Positions 1-8,895 of a DNA stretch of 64,000 bases are shown here, piece by piece. Source of the stretch: an uncultured Lachnospiraceae bacterium (GTDB lineage Bacteria > Bacillota > Clostridia > Lachnospirales > Lachnospiraceae). The DNA is taken from assembly GCA_910584845.1 (NCBI GenBank), contig CAJUDH010000005.1, positions 131,761-195,760 on the forward strand. Direction: 5' to 3'. The position numbers and the translations under genes are program-made. Positions within the stretch are counted from its first letter, which is position 1. Each line of letters begins with the position of its first letter. The notes under the pieces were generated by a model that was given only the letters and a program-made list of their open reading frames with translations, made no database searches and had not been told where the DNA came from.

Positions 1-243
1 GTAAATATCCACAATGGCCTGGTACACTTCTTTGGGGATCTCGGCCCCCAGTTTCAGCTGGGTCAGCAAAGTAGCCAGGGAATCGTCTTCATATACGGGC
101 ACCCCGGCCTCCATAGCGGTTTCCGTGATTTTTTCCGCCAAATAGCCCATACCGGAAGCCACGATCACCGGCGCCCCGTTTTTCTCGGGGTTATATTTCA
201 GGGCTACGGCTTTTTGCCGCATTAAATCATCAAATTCTGACAT
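1..243 (-). CDS. FlhB C-terminal-domain homologue (EscU/YscU type), partial
   Basis: The 81 codons visible before the window edge match the cytoplasmic C-terminal domain of the flagellar export switch FlhB: an ALKYNPEKNGAPVIVASG stretch, then an EDDSLATLL segment. The protein starts directly at this domain, with no membrane part and no NPTH cleavage site. This is the layout of the small stand-alone FlhB-like proteins such as Bacillus YlqH. It overlaps the end of the upstream gene by 14 bases, so the two are translationally linked. The gene stays open to base 1, and its last residues lie outside the window. A role in export substrate switching is inferred from the family. Full-length flhB is present separately at 22269-23351. 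Confidence 0.85.
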   Translation of the reverse strand, partial: MSEFDDLMRQKAVALKYNPEKNGAPVIVASGMGYLAEKITETAMEAGVPVYEDDSLATLLTQLKLGAEIPKEVYQAIVDIY

Positions 244-1663
244 TGATCGTCCTCTCCTTCTGCCGTATCTCGGGGAATACTTCGTCTATCCTCCGGTCAC
301 GGAGGCGCTCCCTTACCATAAGCTGCCCAAGGCGGATGTTGTTCTTTTTTAAGATCTCCGCCACGTCCGCCTGGATCGCCTTCCCCTGCTTTGCCAGCTG
401 GGGCGGGACAAAAAGCTGCATCTTCGTCTCCCGGTTCTGCAAAGTCATGGCCAGTTCAAACTTCCCCAGGCTTTGGATGTCAAACTTCAAAAAGACCTTC
501 AGCTTCCTGGCCTCGTCTTCGCTGCCCTTTTCCGCATCCGGGTCCACCCACATCTCGGAAACCACGTTATTGTCCTCATACTGGAAGGGGATAATAAAAT
601 GGAGCAAAGGCATATACACGCTCTCGTTAATCAACATGCCGTTCATAATGGTGTAAAACTGCTGTACGTTTTCCAGCCCTGCCTGCCCGTTGGCCCCTCG
701 TAAAAGCAGGCCGGCCAGCCCGTCGGCGAAATCCGACATGGGCCTTTGGGCTTCCTTGGAGCCTTGCTCCAAAAGCCCCCGGAGCCCGGCCTGGGCTTCC
801 TCGCCAAACAGGCGGACAAAATCCCGGTCGCCGGCCATATTGCCAAAAAGCTTGGCCAGCCTTCCGATATCCCCGTTTTGATAACGGACCGCGTGAAAAA
901 CCAAATGCATAACGGCTTCCCGCACGGCGCCGTAATCGTGGGTACGGGAAATATAAGAGGAAAGGAAGGGGATCAGGCGGCTGTTGAGCACCCCTGTGTT
1001 CTGTGCCGTATCCCCATTGGGGGCGTTCCAGTCCATGGCGTCCACCAATTCCCGGTAAGCACCCCGGTAAGACCTAAGCAGCAGCTGCTCGATATCGTCT
1101 GTCAGGGAATACATCTGCTGCAGCAAATGGGCCCCCGACGAATAGTCGTTGTAAGCTTTCAAAAACAGCATCATGGAATCCCGAAGGCTGTCCGAAGGGT
1201 TTTGTGACAGTGCAGACCGGAGCTTATCAAAAAACTCACCAGTAAACCGGGCCTGCAATTCCCTCTGCCCCTGTAAAAAATCCATAATATCCTGGGTCGA
1301 ATCCATACGCATGGTCAGCAAAAATTTGTCGACCAGCGCCCCTACCTCTGTTTTCCCTGCCTCCTGAAGGGCCGAAATATCCGTATATAACAGGCGCTGC
1401 AACGCCCCCGCCAATTCCTGCCCTTCCCCCAGCCCTTTGATGAAAGCCCCGTAATTGCTTTCATAATTAATAACGCTAAACAAGGCGTCCTGGGTATTGT
1501 TCCCCTGCTCCGGGCTTTGGCCGTCGGCGCGCACGACCCGGGTCGGGTCCACCGGATTGCTAATGGCCTGGTTCGACGCATTTTGCCTGGGGTCTTGAGG
1601 GTTTAAAATGTTCCGGTTGTCCGTACTGGGATTTGGCATACCCACCTGTAAAATATTCGCCAT
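230..1663 (-). CDS. FliK-like / YlqG-like protein, partner of FlhB-like protein
   Basis: This 477-residue protein has a disordered N-terminus (about residues 1-60, rich in N, P, Q and S), a long helical middle, and a C-terminal part (about 385-477) with LGKFELAMTLQNRETKMQLF. That part resembles the C-terminal domain of the hook-length control protein FliK. Its overlap with a free-standing FlhB C-terminal homologue mirrors the ylqG-ylqH pair of Bacillus. I infer a partner or substrate of the FlhB-like protein, but no function is proven for this family. The ATG at 1663 follows GGAGG by four bases. A true fliK is present at 33276-34466. Confidence 0.65.
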   Translation of the reverse strand: MANILQVGMPNPSTDNRNILNPQDPRQNASNQAISNPVDPTRVVRADGQSPEQGNNTQDALFSVINYESNYGAFIKGLGEGQELAGALQRLLYTDISALQEAGKTEVGALVDKFLLTMRMDSTQDIMDFLQGQRELQARFTGEFFDKLRSALSQNPSDSLRDSMMLFLKAYNDYSSGAHLLQQMYSLTDDIEQLLLRSYRGAYRELVDAMDWNAPNGDTAQNTGVLNSRLIPFLSSYISRTHDYGAVREAVMHLVFHAVRYQNGDIGRLAKLFGNMAGDRDFVRLFGEEAQAGLRGLLEQGSKEAQRPMSDFADGLAGLLLRGANGQAGLENVQQFYTIMNGMLINESVYMPLLHFIIPFQYEDNNVVSEMWVDPDAEKGSEDEARKLKVFLKFDIQSLGKFELAMTLQNRETKMQLFVPPQLAKQGKAIQADVAEILKKNNIRLGQLMVRERLRDRRIDEVFPEIRQKERTINVRI

Positions 1664-1856
1664 ACATCCTCCAGCTTCCGTTTTTTATATCCCACCCCGC
1701 AGGTTTTCCTGGGGAGGGGCGCCTCTTTATGCCTTTTATTCCGGAAATCCATCCTTAAAATCCCCTTATACCTCTGGAAATCCGTTGGAAACCATTTCCG
1801 AAAAAAGACAAAAACAAGGCTTTTAATAAAAATATATCGACGTATTTTCTTTAAAC

Positions 1857-1886
1857 ATTATATTATCTTTTTCCTATTTGCACAAG
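1857..1886 (-). promoter_or_regulatory. Possible sigma-A promoter for the YlqG-like gene
   Basis: On the minus strand a perfect TATAAT (1857-1862) is preceded at 17 bases by TTGTGC, a weak -35. It lies about 190 bases upstream of the FliK-like gene in a 563-base gap (1664-2226). That gap also holds a sigma-28-like box (1980), a weak terminator-like hairpin (2000-2030) and repeat copy A (2035-2171). Confidence 0.3.
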
Positions 1887-1979
1887 ATAGGAAAATAACA
1901 TTATTTTAACTTCTTCATTACGGATTGCTAAAAATTCCCGCTTTAATCCGTGTTTATGCCTTATCAAGAGAAAAAAAAT

Positions 1980-1987
1980 GCCGATAA
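1980..1987 (+). promoter_or_regulatory. Sigma-28-like -10 box before flgM
   Basis: GCCGATAA at 1980-1987 matches the -10 consensus of FliA/SigD promoters (GCCGATAT/A) at all positions. No clear TAAA -35 is seen 15 bases upstream, which lowers confidence. It sits about 240 bases upstream of flgM, the start of a typical late flagellar operon. Confidence 0.3.
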
Positions 1988-1999
1988 ATAAACATATAG

Positions 2000-2030
2000 A
2001 GCCATAAAAATTACATTTTAGGCTGTTTTT
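2000..2030 (+). terminator. Weak terminator-like hairpin in the flgM leader
   Basis: AGCC (2000-2003) can pair with GGCT (2021-2024), and TAAAA (2005-2009) with TTTTA (2016-2020). GTTTTT follows. No plus-strand gene lies upstream. If transcription starts near 1994, this hairpin would be inside the flgM leader and could attenuate it. Confidence 0.3.
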
Positions 2031-2034
2031 CAAA

Positions 2035-2171
2035 GAAACGCCCTGCAAAACAGGGCCTCTGCCTGCGGCAGGCGCTTCCCCAAGGGGATCCCCTTTGCTG
2101 CAACGCGGTTACCGCAAAATATTTTTCTATCGTAAAAGCAGGGCATATCCCCGTTTATGTATAGAAAAAAC
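2035..2171 (+). repeat. Dispersed multi-hairpin repeat, copy A (degenerate)
   Basis: A GCCCTGC...GCAGGGC-type hairpin (2040-2056) is followed by a GCCTGCGGCAGGC palindrome. A final hairpin has arms TTCTATCGTAAA and TTTATGTATAGAA and ends in AAAAAAC. The order of parts matches copies at 48792, 48973 and 53525, although primary sequence has drifted. It lies in the leader of the flgM operon. Confidence 0.5.
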
Positions 2172-2226
2172 AGAATGCCGGATGGAAAGGTTCGCCTGCA
2201 TTCTTAGCCACAGAAGGGAGGTCTTT

Positions 2227-2529
2227 ATGAACATTGTATTCCAGACCATGAACACTGCTTACCCCAAGCCGGCCCCTACCCAGCAAAAACGCGCCCATCA
2301 GGCCCTTAAGGCCAAGGGGGGCGATTACGATACGGTAAATATCCGCAGTTCCCGGAGCGTCCCCGACGACGAAGAAAGCTTCGCACGGATGCTGGCCCGC
2401 AAGGCGGCTTCCCAGGTTGGCGAAGGCGCCAGCACGGAGCGGGTCCAGGAGCTTGGCCGCAAGATTGCGGACGGCACCTACCAGCCGGATGCCCAAAAGA
2501 TTGCCGGATGCCTGTTAGGCCTTGGATGA
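2227..2529 (+). CDS. flgM: Anti-sigma-28 factor FlgM
   Basis: This is a 100-residue protein with a disordered N-terminal half and a C-terminal helical region (about residues 50-95). The C-terminal part contains FARMLARKAASQV and RVQELGRKIADGTYQPDAQK, typical of the sigma-28-binding part of FlgM. FlgM holds FliA inactive until hook-basal body completion, then is exported. The start at 2227 has GGGAGG seven bases upstream; an in-frame extension to 2095 has no such site. It opens the operon flgM-flgN-flgK-flgL-DUF6470-fliW-csrA. Its target, fliA, lies at 19257-20027. Confidence 0.9.
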   Translation: MNIVFQTMNTAYPKPAPTQQKRAHQALKAKGGDYDTVNIRSSRSVPDDEESFARMLARKAASQVGEGASTERVQELGRKIADGTYQPDAQKIAGCLLGLG

Positions 2530-2551
2530 CGAAAGGAGCTTATTACTTTTT

Positions 2552-3034
2552 ATGAGCCAACAAACTCAGGAACCATTCGAAGAATTTATGGAGGTTATCC
2601 GGGAATTGACAAGCCTGGCCGGCGCCATTGCCGGGGTGGAAGAGGCGAAGGCAGAAGCTGCCGCCCAAAAACGCCACCAGTTCCTGGACGGCTTTATCCA
2701 GGAAGAGCAGGCCCAGATCCTGAAGTTAAGGGGATTGGAACAGCGCAGGCTCCGGCTGGCAAAAGCCCTGGGATGGGAATCCCTCACATTCCGGCAGATC
2801 CTGGAAAAAGCCCCGCCCCGCCAAAGCCAGCTGCTAAAGCCGGTTTTTTACGGTTTGGAGCAGAAACTGGGGCGGCTGCAAAAAGCCCGGAAGTCTTCCG
2901 AACAGATCATCCGTGTGCGGCTCCATGAGCTTGAGGGCGCCATCGCCCAGATGCAGGGCGGCCCCTACGACAACGCAGGCAATGTCAGCCTGAATCCCCC
3001 CGCCGGTTCCAAGATGAGGGATAAATACGTTTAA
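2552..3034 (+). CDS. flgN: FlgN-type export chaperone
   Basis: The 160-residue, almost fully helical protein (long coiled coil through about residues 15-145) sits between flgM and flgK, the usual place of flgN. FlgN chaperones the hook-filament junction proteins FlgK and FlgL, encoded just downstream. FlgN sequences are poorly conserved, so the call rests on length, helical character and position. ATG 2552 is chosen because GAAAGGAG lies upstream at 2530-2537. A TTG at 2522 would also be in frame and would overlap flgM. Confidence 0.8.
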   Translation: MSQQTQEPFEEFMEVIRELTSLAGAIAGVEEAKAEAAAQKRHQFLDGFIQEEQAQILKLRGLEQRRLRLAKALGWESLTFRQILEKAPPRQSQLLKPVFYGLEQKLGRLQKARKSSEQIIRVRLHELEGAIAQMQGGPYDNAGNVSLNPPAGSKMRDKYV

Positions 3035-3144
3035 AGCTGCACATTGCATATCGTTTTCCCGTCCCAGCGGCCATGCGCCACCCGCAAAAGCACGTCCGGG
3101 ATGTTTCCATAATTTATCAGCAAACATTTGGAGGATATAAATTT

Positions 3145-4926
3145 ATGATACGATCAACCTTTGCCGGCATGACTACTGCCTTTACGGCCCTGCAGGCCAA
3201 CCAAAAGCGGCTGGATATTTCGGGGCAGAACCTGGCCAACATGAACACGCCCGGCTATACCAGGCAGTCCCTTCAGACGTCCAGCCTGAATTATAACAGC
3301 CCCATTTCCCACTATATGAACAATTCTTCTTTAGTGGCGGGTTTCGGCGTACACATGGATAGCATCACCCAGATCCGGGATCCCTACCTGGATGTACAGT
3401 ACCGCAACCAGATCCATAAATCCGGCTACAGCGATGCCTTGCAGAAGTCCTTGGACAGCTTGGCGAACATTTTTGACGAATCTCATGTGGAAGGCATGTG
3501 GCAGGCGGTTAAAAATATCCAGAGCTCCCTGATCAATATGCAGGACCCGGCCAAAGTCAACGACCCGATTTTTGAATCCGAGCTCCGTTCCCGGATGCAG
3601 GCTTTGACCAACCTGCTTAACGACGCGTCCACCCAATTGGATGCCGCGGAAAAAGCGGAATTTTCCAAACTGGACGGAACCGGCACCAGCGAGCAGGGCG
3701 CCGTACAGAGGGTAAACGACATCCTCCGCCAGATCGGCGAGCTGAACCGCCATATCAAGCAAAACCAGATTTTTGGCCATGAAAGCCTGGAATTGATGGA
3801 TGAACGCAACATGCTGCTGGATGAGCTTGCCAGTTATATCCCCATAGAAGTCAGCTATTATAAAGACCTGGACTATGACGGCAAAGACGACGGCGTAGCA
3901 GGCCGGTACCATCTGGACGAAAACGGCAACATCATCGGGAAACGGGAATGGCCCGACGACCTTCGGGTAGAAATGCATTATACCGACGCCAATGGGGTTG
4001 CCCAAAAAATCACCCTGGTGGAAGGCACTACGGGAAAAGGCAATGAAAACTACGGCCAGGTGGAGATTACCGGCGGCAGCTTAGACGACCCGACCAAGGT
4101 AGCCCTTATGTTCCACGGCTTCCAGTCCGGTTCCGGCGGCCAGACGGCTGCAGACATCCCCTTTGAGGCAACCAACACGCCGGCCCAATCCTCTACGGAC
4201 GCCACTACCGCATTTACTACCGTGGGGAACCGTTTCCCCAACGGGTCCGGCTCCATCCAGGCCAGCCTCGATATGCTGTGGAGGGTCGGCACCACCAAAG
4301 ACGGGACCGGCAACGAGATCGAAGACGTAAAAGGCTATGAGTTTTACCGGAACCAATTGAACGTCTTCGCAAAAACATTTGCAACGGTTGTAAATACCAT
4401 CAACAATAAAGGCGGCGACGGCGATTTGCTGTCCACCAAGGACGGCGGGGATTTCCTTGCCTCCAACATCACCATCAACCCGGACTGGAGCAACGGGAAC
4501 GTCCATGTAGGCACGACCCTGGACAATATTGACGGGAACCAGAACGAAACGGTCTTGAACCTGCTGGAAGCCATGAAAACGACTTTTTCCATGGGTACTA
4601 CTTCCATTCAGGGCGCCAATACGAAGAACCCCATTACCTTTACGGATTTGAACCTGGAAAACAACTCCTTTGCCGACTTTATGAATCATGTGGCCACTAT
4701 TTTAGCCAACGATTCTTACAGCAATTCGACTGCTTTTAAAACCCAGATGAGCGTGCTTAACGGTATTCAGGAATCCCGGGATTCCATATCCGGAGTCAGC
4801 CTTGATGAAGAAGCATCCAATATGATGATGTATATGTCCGCCTACAACGCGGCATCCCGCCTGATGACCACTTTGGATCAGGCCCTGGACGTCTTAATCA
4901 ACAATACAGGCACGGTGGGACGTTAA
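3145..4926 (+). CDS. flgK: Flagellar hook-associated protein 1 FlgK
   Basis: This is a 593-residue junction protein. The N-terminus has the rod/hook-family segment ISGQNLANMNTPGYTRQS, and the C-terminus has the matching GVSLDEEASNMMMYMSAYN, followed by ASRLMTTLDQALDVLINN. Both termini form the axial coiled coil; the middle (about 330-480) is the variable outer domain. FlgK joins hook to filament with FlgL. The ATG at 3145 follows GGAGG at 3130. An in-frame extension to 3073 lacks a ribosome site. Confidence 0.97.
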   Translation: MIRSTFAGMTTAFTALQANQKRLDISGQNLANMNTPGYTRQSLQTSSLNYNSPISHYMNNSSLVAGFGVHMDSITQIRDPYLDVQYRNQIHKSGYSDALQKSLDSLANIFDESHVEGMWQAVKNIQSSLINMQDPAKVNDPIFESELRSRMQALTNLLNDASTQLDAAEKAEFSKLDGTGTSEQGAVQRVNDILRQIGELNRHIKQNQIFGHESLELMDERNMLLDELASYIPIEVSYYKDLDYDGKDDGVAGRYHLDENGNIIGKREWPDDLRVEMHYTDANGVAQKITLVEGTTGKGNENYGQVEITGGSLDDPTKVALMFHGFQSGSGGQTAADIPFEATNTPAQSSTDATTAFTTVGNRFPNGSGSIQASLDMLWRVGTTKDGTGNEIEDVKGYEFYRNQLNVFAKTFATVVNTINNKGGDGDLLSTKDGGDFLASNITINPDWSNGNVHVGTTLDNIDGNQNETVLNLLEAMKTTFSMGTTSIQGANTKNPITFTDLNLENNSFADFMNHVATILANDSYSNSTAFKTQMSVLNGIQESRDSISGVSLDEEASNMMMYMSAYNAASRLMTTLDQALDVLINNTGTVGR

Positions 4927-4963
4927 TTCAATTTTACCATTTTAAGATCAGGAGGTATCTCAC

Positions 4964-6148
4964 ATGCGCGTAGTTAACTCGTCCATGTACCGGAAATTCA
5001 CCAGCGGCGTCAATAACGCCCATGCCAACTTAATCAAAAGCTACAACAAGGTTTCCAGCGGCGAAGCTTATGAAAAAGCGGCTGAAAACCCCTTGGCCCA
5101 TTACCGGGGCAAAAAGATCGACGACCAGTTCCAGGAATCCCTTGCCAAGACTACCCTGATTAAAGACGTAAAAAACCGGCTTTACCAGCAGGAACTGGGG
5201 GCTTATGACATTCAGACCACCTTGGCTGCCGCAAAAAATCAAGTACAGCGCTGCCGTACAGGAACCACCAGCGACGAGGCCCTTATGACCCTTCGGGACG
5301 ACCTCCTCCAAAAGATGCACACGGTCGTGAATGATTTAAATGCACAATACGAAAACTTTTACGTATTCGGAGGCAATGATATTTCCACTTCCCCCTTCTC
5401 CCTTAGCGCCGACGGGACTACGTTGACTTTCAACCACAAATACCCCGGGGAACAGAACGTGACCACCATCACCATGAAATTAACGGAAAACGCCGACGGT
5501 ACCTGGACCTATAAGGACGCCGGCATATCCGGGACGACCTATGACAGCAACGGCAACGCGGTCACGTTAAACGCTGCCCAGGCCAAAGAAAAACTACTGA
5601 CTGCTATGAAGGAACAGGGCCGCATGGATCTTGGCTACGGTTCCATCCACGACCGTTCTACTTTGATGGACACCTACACCGGCGGCTTAAATGTATTGAC
5701 CGGCCTTAATTCCGACGCTGTTATCGCCGGCGCCGGCGACCCGGCCACAGACCCCAACGGGAAGGATATTTTGGACTACCTGAATGAAAGCGCCGTTGCA
5801 TTGATTGGCCAGGCAGTGTTGTCCGTGGATTCTTATAAAGCCAGCGGCACCGGCGACAAAACACAGCTCTATGAAGTCCTGGGCAAAACCATTGAACAGA
5901 TGACCCAAACAGAGCATACCGTCAGCACCGTCTACTCTGACCTGGGCAACAAATATAAAGCCTTGGACGACACGCAAACCAAGATGAAAAAAGTTCAGGA
6001 TTCTATGCAAGAGCAGTACAATGACCTTTTAGGGGCTGACCCATATATGGCCATTATGGAAATGTTCAACAACCAGTATTCCTATAATGCCGCCCTTCAG
6101 GTCGGTTCCAATCTTATGAACACTTCACTCTTTGACTTTATGAGGTAA
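4964..6148 (+). CDS. flgL: Flagellar hook-associated protein 3 FlgL
   Basis: This 394-residue flagellin-like junction protein starts MRVVNSSMYRKF and has the KVSSGEAYEKAAENPLAHYR stretch near residue 30, the conserved D0/D1 start of FlgL. The C-terminus (MAIMEMFNNQYSYNAALQV) is the matching D0 helix. The middle (about 150-290) is variable. It is exported and forms the second junction layer beneath the filament. AGGAGG precedes the ATG, 37 bases after flgK. Confidence 0.95.
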   Translation: MRVVNSSMYRKFTSGVNNAHANLIKSYNKVSSGEAYEKAAENPLAHYRGKKIDDQFQESLAKTTLIKDVKNRLYQQELGAYDIQTTLAAAKNQVQRCRTGTTSDEALMTLRDDLLQKMHTVVNDLNAQYENFYVFGGNDISTSPFSLSADGTTLTFNHKYPGEQNVTTITMKLTENADGTWTYKDAGISGTTYDSNGNAVTLNAAQAKEKLLTAMKEQGRMDLGYGSIHDRSTLMDTYTGGLNVLTGLNSDAVIAGAGDPATDPNGKDILDYLNESAVALIGQAVLSVDSYKASGTGDKTQLYEVLGKTIEQMTQTEHTVSTVYSDLGNKYKALDDTQTKMKKVQDSMQEQYNDLLGADPYMAIMEMFNNQYSYNAALQVGSNLMNTSLFDFMR

Positions 6149-6219
6149 AAATTTATATACGTCTGATGCAGGCGCATTGTGCCTGCATCCGGCATATAAA
6201 AATAGAAGGGAGGCTCTAT

Positions 6220-6822
6220 ATGCAACCGCTTATAAAAATCACTTCCGAACCGATACAGATTGTCCGTTTTTCCCAAGGCGCACGCTTAGTGTCCTCTGGT
6301 TCGGTAGATATTGAGAGAAGGAAGGCTTTGGCCCGCCACATGTCGTTCCGCCGCAGCAATTCCGGAGGGCAGGGGGCTGTCCCCCTGGATGACTTAAGAA
6401 AAATCAACCGTGCTTTTTCTTCGCGCAATGTGGCCTTACAGATTCCCAACGCCCCGCAACAGCAAACGGTTTCCCGCCAGGCCGCCTACAACCCTGCCCC
6501 GGTTCCGGCCCCTTCCGGAGGGGATATGGCCGTTGTAAACAATCCGTCGGCTGCCAGTGTGGATACCGCCCCCATTGCCGCTGCTTCCGGTTCTTCCTAT
6601 TATGCGTCAACTCCGGATATTTCTATAGAAACCAGTTCTTCTTATACTGCCCAAAGGGGAGCTTTTGAAATGCGGGTGGCAAAAGGGGAGCTGACCTATC
6701 TTCCGCCCTTGGTGATGACGATCATTACCCAACGTCCCCATGTAAGCGTAGAATACCTTGGCGGCTTTAATTATGTCCCTCCCCGCGTCAGTACCGGAGG
6801 GAATATCAATCTATTCACATAG
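6220..6822 (+). CDS. DUF6470 family protein (YviE-like)
   Basis: The 200-residue protein lies between flgL and fliW, the position of yviE in Bacillus, and has the matching short layout. It begins MQPLIKITSEPIQIVRFSQG, has a low-complexity middle (about 75-145, rich in A, P and S), and ends in a conserved-looking segment (PRVSTGGNINLFT). No signal peptide or membrane helix is seen. The function of the family is unknown; co-transcription with fliW-csrA suggests a late flagellar role. ATG 6220 is chosen because GGGAGG is nine bases upstream. Confidence 0.7.
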   Translation: MQPLIKITSEPIQIVRFSQGARLVSSGSVDIERRKALARHMSFRRSNSGGQGAVPLDDLRKINRAFSSRNVALQIPNAPQQQTVSRQAAYNPAPVPAPSGGDMAVVNNPSAASVDTAPIAAASGSSYYASTPDISIETSSSYTAQRGAFEMRVAKGELTYLPPLVMTIITQRPHVSVEYLGGFNYVPPRVSTGGNINLFT

Positions 6823-6835
6823 GAGCGTAATTTAA

Positions 6836-7285
6836 ATGACAATTGAAACTGATTATGGTATAGTGGAATATCGGGCGGAAGACCTTCTCATATTTTCTGA
6901 CGGGCTTTTTGGCTTCCCAAAACTGACGCGCTATCTTTTAATGCGCATCAATGACCAGGAAGATGATGATTCCGTCCTTTTATTACTGTCCGTAGAGGAT
7001 CCGCAGATCGTATTCGCATTGATCAACCCTTTCTTCCTCTGTCCGGATTATTCCCCGTCGCTGACTCCAGAAGAATTAAGCTGCATAGGAAGCCAGGATA
7101 GCGGAGAACTTTCGTATTATACCATTTGCGTCGTGCAAAGTGATTATCAGGAAAACACAGTCAATTTGAAGTGCCCACTGGTCATCAATCCGCATACGCG
7201 TCAAGGAATCCAGATCATTTTAGAAAATTCCCCTTATGGGTATCGCCATAAGCTCCGGTCTTTTCCTTCTATATCTGGAAAATAA
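6836..7285 (+). CDS. fliW: Flagellar assembly factor FliW
   Basis: This 149-residue protein contains the FliW hallmarks: an early FSDGLFGFP segment, SVEDPQIVFALINP in the middle, and a late LKCPLVINPHTRQGIQIIL. FliW binds flagellin and, when free, binds and inhibits the translational regulator CsrA, coupling flagellin synthesis to export. csrA follows at 26 bases, the classic pairing. No flagellin gene is in the window, so its regulated target lies elsewhere. Confidence 0.95.
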   Translation: MTIETDYGIVEYRAEDLLIFSDGLFGFPKLTRYLLMRINDQEDDDSVLLLLSVEDPQIVFALINPFFLCPDYSPSLTPEELSCIGSQDSGELSYYTICVVQSDYQENTVNLKCPLVINPHTRQGIQIILENSPYGYRHKLRSFPSISGK

Positions 7286-7310
7286 ATGTCCAAAATGGGA
7301 GTGACAATCA

Positions 7311-7556
7311 ATGTTAATACTTCGGCGTAAGAAAAACGAAAGTCTCTTAATTGGCGAAAACATCCGCATCACCATTGTTGAGTGTGCGTCAGATGGCGTG
7401 CGTTTGGCTATTGATGCGCCAAAACAAATTTCCATTCTCAGGGAAGAGCTTTCTGAGGCCGAACAGGCCAACAAGACCGCCCCAATCTCCGATAAGGATT
7501 CTGTATGGATGCTTCAGTCCGTTTTACACCAAAGGAATGGTGTTGATGAAAAATAA
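7311..7556 (+). CDS. csrA: Carbon storage regulator CsrA
   Basis: This is an 81-residue RNA-binding regulator. The start MLILRRKKNESLLIGENIRI and the central GVRLAIDAPKQISILREEL are the conserved beta-strand core and RNA-binding surface of CsrA. It blocks translation by covering GGA motifs near ribosome sites, and in Firmicutes mainly controls flagellin. It closes the flgM operon, next to its antagonist fliW. The C-terminus (about 52-81) is longer than in enterobacterial CsrA, as in Bacillus. Confidence 0.96.
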   Translation: MLILRRKKNESLLIGENIRITIVECASDGVRLAIDAPKQISILREELSEAEQANKTAPISDKDSVWMLQSVLHQRNGVDEK

Positions 7557-7566
7557 GAGCAGCAAA

Positions 7567-7605
7567 AAACCCTGCCTTCCGCTTTTACAACGGACTGCAG
7601 GGTTT
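7567..7605. terminator. Hairpin after csrA
   Basis: AAACCCTGC (7567-7575) pairs with GCAGGGTTT (7597-7605), nine base pairs, right after csrA. The convergent minus-strand gene ends at 7660. A's on one side and T's on the other allow it to serve both directions, though the T tract is short. Confidence 0.6.
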
Positions 7606-7659
7606 CCTTGTCTGGCCTCTTATTTGTTTTGTTTCAAAATATAAAATATGCCATATCGG

Positions 7660-8832
7660 CTATTTCCGGATCATCCGCAACAAAAGCCTTATGTCCCGCA
7701 TAATCCAAAACAGCGGCAAAAGGACGGGAAGCTTTTCCAGGGACGGGTAGATGGAAGTCATATAGTGGAAATCCGGAAAGACCCATTTCATCTTTTTTTT
7801 AACCTTGTCCATATATTCCTTCAGTTTTTCTTTCTGCCGTTCCCTTGCATCCTCCCTGCCGTCCCGGTCCATTTCTTTTTGAATCTTTCCCTTCAGTTTT
7901 ATAGCCTGGGGGTCTGTCTCATTATTGATCACACCTTTTGTCAGCAGACGGTTCTCTAAAACATCATATGCCGACATATCTTCCGGAACTTCTTCGAAAT
8001 AGCTAAGCCCCGGCTTTCCAAACCACATATGGGATATGCGCAGAATCTTCTCCGACAAGCCGTCCACCTGTAGCTTTGCCAGGCTTTTCATAATATCCGC
8101 CATATCAATCCGTTCATTCCAGACCTGATAAAACAAAAGCAAATCCATAACTTCACGCAAGGTCAGCTCGTCTATGGTATACCGGTATGCCGCCTCTGCC
8201 ATGCGGAACAAAAATTCGCTTTCCGGCGGCAGCATAAGGATATTGTTGTATGGCTCTTTCTCACAGGCCGTTTCCATCACTTTTGACAAATGTTTGCGGT
8301 ATTTTGCCGTCTTAAAAGTCAAATGTTGGTACAACACTACCGAAACGCCGGACAGGCGGCGGAACAATTCCCCCATCCCTTTATATTCCTGATCCGCCTC
8401 ATATCCCAAGTCGATCAAGTAGCCTTTGGCTAAAAAATAATCTTCGTCGTCCAACAATATTTCAATAGGGCTGTTTGCCGCCACCTCCGGAATCTGGTAA
8501 TAATCACGAAGGGATTCGGAAGTAAGTATGGTGCAGGAAATATCCCGCATATCCAGCCAAGTCAGTACTTCGTCAATGGAATTTTTACAGTTTTCATTAA
8601 AAAGCAAAGACTCCTGGTACCGTTCAAAAAAACGGTCCTTCCATTTCTCCGGAAGCTTATCCCCGTAACCTAAAATACCAAGATGAACCACATTGGCCAC
8701 ATTATGATAATCCGCCAAACGGAATATATTGCCCCAATCCAGGCGGCTGTGCATTATATGTAGGTCATCCTGCCGAATAATCGAAGATACGATCCCTACC
8801 AGAGACCGTGCCTCAAACAATAATTGGTTCAT
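7660..8832 (-). CDS. Nucleotidyltransferase-fold protein, likely degenerate active site
   Basis: The 390-residue protein resembles the uncharacterised nucleotidyltransferase family PF14907: a helical N-terminus, then about residues 110-150 with SPIEILLDDEDYFLAKGYLI and LGYE, then a helical C-terminus. In that family the strand normally carries a DxD metal-binding pair. Here the aligned positions look like P-I-E, so catalysis may be lost. The gene is last in fliD-fliS-FliT-like-this gene. The charged tail (about 310-350) is rich in K, E and R. ATG 8832 is chosen for the AGAGAG site upstream. Function unknown; a link to flagellin modification is only a guess from context. Confidence 0.55.
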   Translation of the reverse strand: MNQLLFEARSLVGIVSSIIRQDDLHIMHSRLDWGNIFRLADYHNVANVVHLGILGYGDKLPEKWKDRFFERYQESLLFNENCKNSIDEVLTWLDMRDISCTILTSESLRDYYQIPEVAANSPIEILLDDEDYFLAKGYLIDLGYEADQEYKGMGELFRRLSGVSVVLYQHLTFKTAKYRKHLSKVMETACEKEPYNNILMLPPESEFLFRMAEAAYRYTIDELTLREVMDLLLFYQVWNERIDMADIMKSLAKLQVDGLSEKILRISHMWFGKPGLSYFEEVPEDMSAYDVLENRLLTKGVINNETDPQAIKLKGKIQKEMDRDGREDARERQKEKLKEYMDKVKKKMKWVFPDFHYMTSIYPSLEKLPVLLPLFWIMRDIRLLLRMIRK

Positions 8833-8895
8833 AATTCTCTCTTTATATGAAGGATTTCTATAAACAGGCCTCAAATTTTTGCCATTATAGATTTA

